A stretch of 39,287 nt of DNA from CAG-791 sp963596015 (lineage in GTDB: Bacteria > Bacillota > Clostridia > Lachnospirales > Lachnospiraceae): NCBI GenBank assembly GCA_963596015.1, contig CAVBJS010000023.1, forward strand, positions 1-39,287, given 5' to 3'. The first letter of the stretch is position 1; every line of letters begins with the position of its first letter. The notes beneath the pieces were generated by a model. It ran no database searches and had not been told where the DNA came from. It worked only from the letters and a program-made list of their open reading frames with translations. Both the position numbers and the translations under genes were made by a program. Shown here one piece after another: positions 34,038-39,287 of the stretch.

Positions 34038-34100
34038 ATTTAGTCGTTGGACAATAACAAATAGATTTAGTCGTTGGACAATAACGAATAGATTTAATCG
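34021..34100 (+). repeat. Three 27-bp tandem repeats over the glgP stop codon
   Basis: TGGACAATAA recurs at 34021, 34048 and 34075, period 27. The first copy is the end of glgP (codons for LDNNK and the stop); the other two repeat it in the non-coding part. Copies differ by single bases, so this is a rather recent slippage duplication. Confidence 0.85.
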
Positions 34101-34123
34101 TAAGATCAAGTGTTTTATTAAAG

Positions 34124-34156
34124 GCCCGGGTCGGTAAGGATCCGGGCTTTTTTATT
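34124..34156 (+). terminator. Terminator of glgP
   Basis: GCCCGG (34124-34129) pairs with CCGGGC (34142-34147), extended by imperfect GTC/GGA pairing, and is followed by TTTTTTTATT. Confidence 0.85.
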
Positions 34157-34194
34157 GCATTGCATGTGCCGGACAGGTGATAGGGGGCACAGGG

Positions 34195-34329
34195 GTGGAT
34201 AGTTCCGTCGGATTTCGTTATCCGGCGGATGGTGCAGAAACTGTTTTTAGGGATCCGATAAGAAAGACCATGGATGACGAGGGGACGCCTATGGTGTATC
34301 ATAGGAAGGAATGGCATAAGCTGAGATAG
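34195..34329 (+). CDS. Possible 44-residue protein of unknown function
   Basis: GTG 34195 has GGGGG seven bases upstream and opens a frame of 44 codons with a plausible composition (GFRYPADGAETVF, then TPMVYHRKEWHKLR). It ends 12 bases before the next start codon at 34342. Its base use looks coding, but I know no family, and it could be the remains of a larger gene cut by the glgP terminator. Confidence 0.35.
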   Translation: MDSSVGFRYPADGAETVFRDPIRKTMDDEGTPMVYHRKEWHKLR

Positions 34330-34341
34330 TAAGAGGTGTGT

Positions 34342-36175
34342 ATGAAAGATTCAATAAAGAAATGTATAAACTTAAGTGAATGGATGATCGCCGGGGGGGG
34401 TATTGCTGGTTGCTTTTCTGGTCTTTTATTACACAGATTTTTCAGATACCCTGGATAACAGCATCATGCTGTTTGATTGTGTCTTAGACGGACATTTACG
34501 GGAGTACTATCATTACGCTGCACAAAATCATGCATCGCAGACAGTCTATACCGCCAATTACAATATTTTCCTCTATGGGTTGTTTGCACTGTGGAATCTG
34601 CCGGCAGCGATCCTTCATCGTTTAAACGGATTTGATTACATGTCATCTGCAGCAGCACTGTTATGGTGCAAGTTGATGATCCTGATAACCGTGCTGGGAA
34701 TTACCCGGATGATCGGAAAGATCATGGCGTTTTATGTAAAGGATCGGCAAATCATCAGAATGATGCAGATCCTTTTCCTGCTGAATACCTGTGTGATTAT
34801 TCCCACTATGGTGGCTGCCCAGTACGATGTACTTTCTGTCCTGGCTATGCTGCTTGGCGTTTATCATTATCTGAAAGGGGAAGAGAAGAGGTTTATTCTC
34901 TGGTTCATGATAGCCATGCCCTTGAAAAGCTTTGCCATTTTTATATTTCTTCCGCTGCTGATGCTGCGGGAGAAGAGAATTCCTATGCTGTTTTTAAAAA
35001 CGGCGGCGGTTTTTCTGATACAGCTTCTGTGTGCGGTTCCTTTTTACCATGACGCCTGGTATGAATCATGCATGGGAAGTCAGAACCGGGATGCGATAAA
35101 TCTGCTTTTGGGCGCCGGTTTTGGCATTGGCGGCTTTACATTGAATCTCTTTGTGCTCAGCTACGTGGTCCTGCTGGTGGCCTGTTATATCATTCGTATC
35201 GAGGACGGTGAGGCCTATATACCGCTGTGGTGTGCTTTCTTTGCCATGGCATCCGTTATCCTGTTTATGGACATCCGTTCCTATTGGGTGGTCATGATCG
35301 TGCCTTTTGCGGTACTTAGCTGCGTGTTTCATAAAAAAAGACTGCGGGAAAATCTTCTTTTGCTGGTGATCGGTACCTCCTGTTATGGGATCTATTCCCT
35401 GATGCATCACTGGATCTACAGCATACAGGGGATAGTGTCAAAGCTGGCTCTTTCCTGGTTAATGCAGTTTGCAGCGCAGGATGAACTGAAATATAAGAAT
35501 ATTCAGGGATTCTTTAAGTACTATGATCTGCAGCGTTATGCAGATGCCCTTCGCACGGTGTTTTTTATTTCTGTCATATTGCTTCTGGTACTGAATTTTC
35601 CATACAGAAAATTCACGGAGAAATGGAAGCGGGAAACCTATGTTCCGGAGCACTGGCTGGTCTGGCTGCAGGCTGTGATCAGTGCCGGCGTGGTCATCCT
35701 TATGCTTTACGCTAATCTGGCTGTGGCAGATCCTTATATTTATCACGTCAGTCAGAACGCAGATGATACTTTATACGTAGAGGAAGCCATAGGCACCGGA
35801 ACTGTGATCTGGCAGGAATTTACGGCTAAGGAAGATGGAACCGTAAAGGAGCTGTCCTTTGTGGCTACCAATACCAACACTTCCAGGGCCAATCGGGATG
35901 CGCTTATCTTTACGCTGACAGATGCGGAGAACGGAACGGTACTGACTACGAAAACAATGGGAGCGGCGCTCATACAAGACGGTGATATTACCTATGTAAA
36001 GCTGGATAAGACGACAGTAGAAAAAGGACATCGCTATATTCTTGTAATTGAGGGAGAAAGCAATGGGGCCGGCACGATCGTGCAATTTCCGAAAACGGAG
36101 GAAAACCGGGAAGATTGCTGTCTGCTTGTGGATCAGACGATATGTGATGGAAATCTGGCTTTTGATCTGAGATAG
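34342..36175 (+). CDS. Polytopic membrane protein (GT-C-like), start split by a G8 tract
   Basis: ATG 34342 with GAGG five bases upstream begins a frame that meets eight G (34393-34400) after 17 codons and then runs to an early stop. Removing one G joins it to the long frame that is open from 34403 to 36175, and the join makes a sound first membrane helix (WMIAGG followed by VLLVAFLVFYY). The long part has about ten helices and an outer C-terminal beta-rich domain (about the last 140 residues). The pattern of an acidic loop after helix 1, then many helices, resembles GT-C glycosyltransferases; I cannot name a family. A glycosyltransferase follows. The tract suggests on/off switching; a fixed mutation or sequence error is the alternative. 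Confidence 0.7.
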
Positions 36176-36240
36176 TTTTTAGTCCAGTTGTTCATGGTGA
36201 CAAACGTTATACTTGTATCATTCAGGATGTATCACATCGA

Positions 36241-36299
36241 AGAATACGCAGGTGGGAAATGCTCCTCGTGTTGCTGCGATGAACTGCGGCAAAGAAAGG
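36241..36299 (+). repeat. Structured element (locus F), decayed, before the glycosyltransferase
   Basis: H3 is decayed (GAAGAATACGC with GGGAAATGCTCC). H4 still pairs: TTGCTGC with GCGGCAA, including one G-U pair, with an 8-base loop. AAAGAAAGG after it is the ribosome site of the next gene. Confidence 0.6.
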
Positions 36300-36304
36300 T
36301 AAAT

Positions 36305-37108
36305 ATGAAAAAATATACCAGTGATGATTTCACCTTTGTGGTATGCGCTTATAAAGAAAGTCCTTATCTGGAGGAATGTATCAAATCCCTGTTAAAGCAG
36401 ACCGTAAAGGCACATATTCTGATCGCCACATCGACGCCCAATGACCACATCACCGGCATGGCAGAGAAATACGGTATACCCTGTTATATCAACAGCGGGA
36501 AAGCAGGCATCGCCGAGGATTGGAATTTCGGATGCGGGCAGGCAAAAACGAAGGTGGTGGCCATCGCCCATCAGGATGATATCTATCTGCCGGAGTATGC
36601 AAAGACGGTGCTGGAGCAATTAAATAAGGCTAAGCATCCCCTGATCGCCTTTACGGATTACGGTGAGATCCGGGAGGATAAGGTGGTGACGGACAACAGA
36701 CTTTTGAACATAAAGAGGGTGATGCTCTTTCCTTTCAGGAGCAGAGGATTGCAGAACAGCATCTTTGTAAGGCGCAGGATTCTTTCCTTTGGCTCGCCGA
36801 TCTGCTGTCCCTCGGTGACATTCGTCAAGGAAAATCTGCCATTTCCCTTTTTTACACCGGGATACAGGAGTAATGTGGACTGGCAGGCGTGGGAGCGGTT
36901 CTCCAGATTACAGGGGACCTTTGTATATTGCAATTCCATTCTCATGCATCACCGCATACACAGCGAGTCGGCCACGACCCAGATCATTGCAGATCATGAC
37001 AGAGGAAAGGAAGATTTCGACATGTTCTGCAGATTCTGGCCAAGACCGGTGGCCAGATGTATCGAGTATCTGTATTGTAAATGTGAGGATTCCAACGCGT
37101 TGGAGTGA
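36305..37108 (+). CDS. Glycosyltransferase family 2 protein
   Basis: A 267-residue cytoplasmic enzyme; ATG 36305 is placed by AAAGAAAGG. The GT-A fold opens with FVVCAYKESPYLEECIKSL, the nucleotide-sugar site HQDD (89-92) stands for the DxD motif, and an acceptor-side part contains NVDWQAWERF near 190. It probably adds a sugar to a surface glycan or its lipid carrier, together with the membrane protein upstream. Sugar donor and acceptor are unknown. The tandem hairpins and terminator follow directly. Confidence 0.88.
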   Translation: MKKYTSDDFTFVVCAYKESPYLEECIKSLLKQTVKAHILIATSTPNDHITGMAEKYGIPCYINSGKAGIAEDWNFGCGQAKTKVVAIAHQDDIYLPEYAKTVLEQLNKAKHPLIAFTDYGEIREDKVVTDNRLLNIKRVMLFPFRSRGLQNSIFVRRRILSFGSPICCPSVTFVKENLPFPFFTPGYRSNVDWQAWERFSRLQGTFVYCNSILMHHRIHSESATTQIIADHDRGKEDFDMFCRFWPRPVARCIEYLYCKCEDSNALE

Positions 37109-37115
37109 TGCGCAG

Positions 37116-37253
37116 GCAGCGACGGTGAAACAGATTTACTGTCGCCGGATAAACGTAAGAAGCAGCGACGGTGAAACAGATTTACTGTCACCGGATAAAC
37201 GTAAGAAGCAGCGGCAGTGAAACAGGTTTCCTGTCGCCGGATAAACATAAGAA
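37116..37253 (+). repeat. Three 46-bp tandem repeats with hairpins, leading into a terminator
   Basis: Units start at 37116, 37162 and 37208, each beginning GCAGCG, and the string recurs at 37254 as the left arm of the terminator. Each unit can form a GCGAC/GTCGC-type hairpin around GGTGAAACAG. The period is not a multiple of three and there are no unique spacers, so it is neither coding nor a CRISPR array. Confidence 0.85.
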
Positions 37254-37290
37254 GCAGCGGGGTGAACAGTTTCACAGCCGCTGCTTTTTT
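37254..37290 (+). terminator. Terminator after the glycosyltransferase
   Basis: GCAGCGG (37254-37260) pairs with CCGCTGC (37278-37284), with an inner GTGAA/TTCAC stem, followed by six T. Confidence 0.9.
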
Positions 37291-37405
37291 GGCGTACGAC
37301 AAGCAGCAGGAAAGAGTTGGCACCACCGCCGGTGTCACTAAAAATGGCGCAGCGCCAAGTTCCTTTAATATAGCTAAATTTTTCATATTTTATGGAAAAA
37401 ACAGA

Positions 37406-37433
37406 TTGAACAAAAGACGGGAAAGCTGATAAT
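37406..37433 (+). promoter_or_regulatory. Promoter of the secreted DUF5722-type gene
   Basis: TTGAAC (37406-37411) and GATAAT (37428-37433) are 16 bases apart in an AT-rich stretch. The leader to the start codon would be about 185 bases and contains GGAAGGAGGAG at about 37486-37496 without any start codon at the right distance. I see no other gene between 37291 and 37623. Confidence 0.55.
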
Positions 37434-37623
37434 ATGATTGGATATAAACGATATTTGCCAAGCTTTTTAAACTGAAAACCAAAAAGGAAGGAGGAGCGGG
37501 CAGCCGGTTCAAAGGCAAGAGATCAGGCAAAAGCAGGCAACGCAGTCGCAGGCAGCGCACCGGAGTGAGTACTTTAGAACGTAGTCTTCCGCAGTGCCAT
37601 AATAACTTTTATTGGAGTATGAA

Positions 37624-39219
37624 ATGAAATCAGAATATCGTAAAGCATCCAGCTCTCTTTTTCTGACGATCGTGGGGGTATTGTCAGGAATTCTCTTATT
37701 CTTTATGCCCATGAATGCTTCTGCTGTGCAGGCAGCGGGAAGTGTCACCATTAAGTCCTGCCAGATTCAGGGCAGCAACGTGGTAGTTACAGCCGGTACA
37801 GGCAGTGTGCCTTCCAGTGACGACGGCCTGTATTACCTTTTTGCCGATCAGCCTTTTCAGGACGGCGCAGCAGGCACCCAGGTGGCGACAGCTCCTGCAG
37901 CAGCCAATGCTACCTTCAGTTTTGCCCTTAATTTTAACAGTGCGAATTCCAACCTTTTTAAGAAATATGTAGTGGCTGTGAAGCAGGGCGGCGTTATGAC
38001 TCCTGTGAGCACAGCTCGCTATATCACTAATCCGGAAGCTGCAGCTAAGCATACCCAGGCCAGGAGCAATGTGGGTAAAAAGGGAATCCTTCCTGCCGTT
38101 GCAACCATCAATTCCGGCCTCTTAAAGCAGACAGGCACCAACCAGGTGGTCTATAATCTGCCGGTGGGCAACCTGTGCAACGGATCCGGTATTTCCTATA
38201 CCTACAACGGCAAGACCTATCAGTTCAGTTCTGCCATTGTGGGACAGTATGACCAGATCGTTCCTTCCTTAAATAACCAGGGCATTCAGGTGACCATCGT
38301 GCTGCTTAACAATCTCACTGGTGATCAGACCCTGATCCATCCTCTTTCCAGAGGTTATGGCGGTGCTAACTATTATGCCTTTAACACAGCAGAACAGGCA
38401 GGGGTGGAAAAACTGGAAGCCATCGCCGCTTTCCTGGGTGAGCGTTATTCCGGCACCGGCCACGGTAAAGTAGATAACTGGATCGTGGGCAATGAGGTCA
38501 ATGCAAGAGCAGACTGGAATTACATGTCCAATGTGGATCTTTCCGTCTTTACCGCGGAGTATGCCAAGGCAGTAAGGATCTTCTACAACGGCATCAAATC
38601 CCAGAACGGCAATGCGAACATTTATATTTCCGTAGATCAGCAGTGGAGCCGTTCCTCCAATGCAGCTCTGTATTATGCAGGCAAGCCCTTCATGGATACC
38701 TTTAACAGTCTGGTATCTTCAGAGGGAAATATCGACTGGCATGTGGCTATGCATCCCTACGATGTGCCTCTGACAGATCCCAGACCCTGGAATGCCAGCA
38801 GCCTGGTACAGCACAGCAATGCTACCGCTTATATTACCATCCAGAATATCGATGTGCTGACGGATTACTTAGGACAGGCTTCCTTCCGTTCTCCCACCGG
38901 TCAGGTCCGCAGCGTCCTGTGCTCGGAGGTGGGATATACTTCCCTGCAGGGTGAAGATGTGCAGGCTGCCGCTTTGATGTATGCATACTGGCAGGCAGTG
39001 AATAACCAGCATATTGACGGCATCATCTTCAGTCGTCAGCAGGATGATTCCGGAGAGATCGTTCAGGGCCTTGCCAATGGTATCACAAATCTGAACGGTT
39101 CTCATAAGGCGTCATGGGACTATTATGTAAACATGAATGGTGCCAATGCAGCCAATTATCTTGCCAGTGCTTCTGCCATCGCAGGCGTTGATCTGAGTAC
39201 AAAGATCACGGTGCGGTAA
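37624..39219 (+). CDS. Secreted DUF5722-type protein, glycoside-hydrolase-like
   Basis: A 531-residue exported protein; ATG 37624 has GGAG six bases upstream. A signal peptide (about 1-37, cleavage near AVQAAG) is followed by a small beta-rich domain (about 40-140) and a large domain whose blocks fit a TIM barrel of the DUF5722 family: GNEVN with Glu291, and CSEVG with Glu435. A glutamate after Asn on one strand and a second glutamate late in the barrel is the layout of clan A glycosidases, so I infer a retaining glycosidase, not proven. Codon use is like that of highly expressed genes here (valS, glgP). It has its own promoter and stands apart from the glycosyltransferase. Confidence 0.85.
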   Translation: MKSEYRKASSSLFLTIVGVLSGILLFFMPMNASAVQAAGSVTIKSCQIQGSNVVVTAGTGSVPSSDDGLYYLFADQPFQDGAAGTQVATAPAAANATFSFALNFNSANSNLFKKYVVAVKQGGVMTPVSTARYITNPEAAAKHTQARSNVGKKGILPAVATINSGLLKQTGTNQVVYNLPVGNLCNGSGISYTYNGKTYQFSSAIVGQYDQIVPSLNNQGIQVTIVLLNNLTGDQTLIHPLSRGYGGANYYAFNTAEQAGVEKLEAIAAFLGERYSGTGHGKVDNWIVGNEVNARADWNYMSNVDLSVFTAEYAKAVRIFYNGIKSQNGNANIYISVDQQWSRSSNAALYYAGKPFMDTFNSLVSSEGNIDWHVAMHPYDVPLTDPRPWNASSLVQHSNATAYITIQNIDVLTDYLGQASFRSPTGQVRSVLCSEVGYTSLQGEDVQAAALMYAYWQAVNNQHIDGIIFSRQQDDSGEIVQGLANGITNLNGSHKASWDYYVNMNGANAANYLASASAIAGVDLSTKITVR

Positions 39220-39246
39220 GAGGGGACGCTCAAACATTACGGGCCT

Positions 39247-39275
39247 ATCGGGCCCGCTCTGAAAGCGTGCCCGAT
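39247..39275 (+). repeat. Strong hairpin after the last gene
   Basis: ATCGGGC (39247-39253) pairs with GCCCGAT (39269-39275), with an inner CGCT/AGCG stem. No T run follows within the window, so terminator activity is uncertain. Confidence 0.5.
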
Positions 39276-39287
39276 ACCATCCTGCGG

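Noticed and set aside
33789..34109. Minus-strand frame with repeated LNLFVIVQR units
   Set aside because: It comes from the 27-base tandem repeat (a multiple of three) and lies antisense to glgP.
36188..36304. Longer N-terminus of the glycosyltransferase
   Set aside because: The extra residues are encoded by the decayed repeat; ATG 36305 follows AAAGAAAGG and starts the GT-A fold at the right place.
37116..37253. CRISPR array
   Set aside because: The 46-base units are contiguous and lack unique spacers, and no cas gene is present; they lead into a terminator.
37565..37627. 20-codon GTG frame overlapping the start of the secreted protein
   Set aside because: Weak ribosome site and no sign of coding; the overlap with the ATG is probably chance.

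Overview
The window looks like a chromosomal segment of a low-to-mid GC Firmicute, most likely a Lachnospiraceae (Clostridium cluster XIVa-type) gut anaerobe. The basis is strong AGGAGG-type ribosome sites, a T-box leader on valS, a 531-residue DUF5722-type secreted protein, RsmF-like and CmpB-like proteins of the kind found in that family, and a Ser/Thr kinase divergent from an XRE-like regulator. No rRNA, tRNA, CRISPR array, transposase or phage gene is visible.

Layout. 1-3742: a promoter with palindromic operators drives an ABC exporter (ATPase plus FtsX/MacB-type permease). 3743-4661: a structured repeat leads into recX. 4741-12242: an XRE-like regulator (minus strand) is divergent from a membrane Ser/Thr kinase. 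The kinase is followed by three single-pass membrane proteins of similar build (hydrophilic cytoplasmic head, one membrane helix, large outer domain). A near-identical terminator follows the kinase and the first two of these proteins. This stretch is visibly more AT-rich than its surroundings after 7.8 kb. 12362-17004: T-box-controlled valS, then folC. 17080-22331: a probable envelope cluster with a small protein, a zinc-ribbon/TPR membrane protein, an MBOAT O-acyltransferase, an SGNH-fold exported protein and an 80-residue protein. 22546-24904: ridA, an EamA transporter and a TPR lipoprotein, coupled by ATGA overlaps. 25342-31607: pyrF, a CmpB-like membrane protein with an alanine tetrad repeat, an RsmF-like rRNA methyltransferase, a cysteine desulfurase and a LacI-type regulator. 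31716-37108: glycogen phosphorylase, a polytopic membrane protein whose start is split by a G8 tract, and a family 2 glycosyltransferase. 37624-39219: a secreted glycoside-hydrolase-like protein.

The most striking signal is a family of structured intergenic elements. The full unit is 141 bp and holds four hairpins ending in an AAGAAAGG-type sequence. It precedes recX, occurs as three tandem copies before pyrF, and in shorter or decayed forms precedes the 55-residue ORF at 17080, ridA, glgP and the glycosyltransferase. At recX, ridA, glgP and the glycosyltransferase the last hairpin is followed directly by the gene's Shine-Dalgarno sequence. Between loci the stems change while pairing is kept, which points to selection on RNA or DNA structure. 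The second strong signal is the G8 tract at 34393-34400, which looks like a phase-variation switch or a frameshift.
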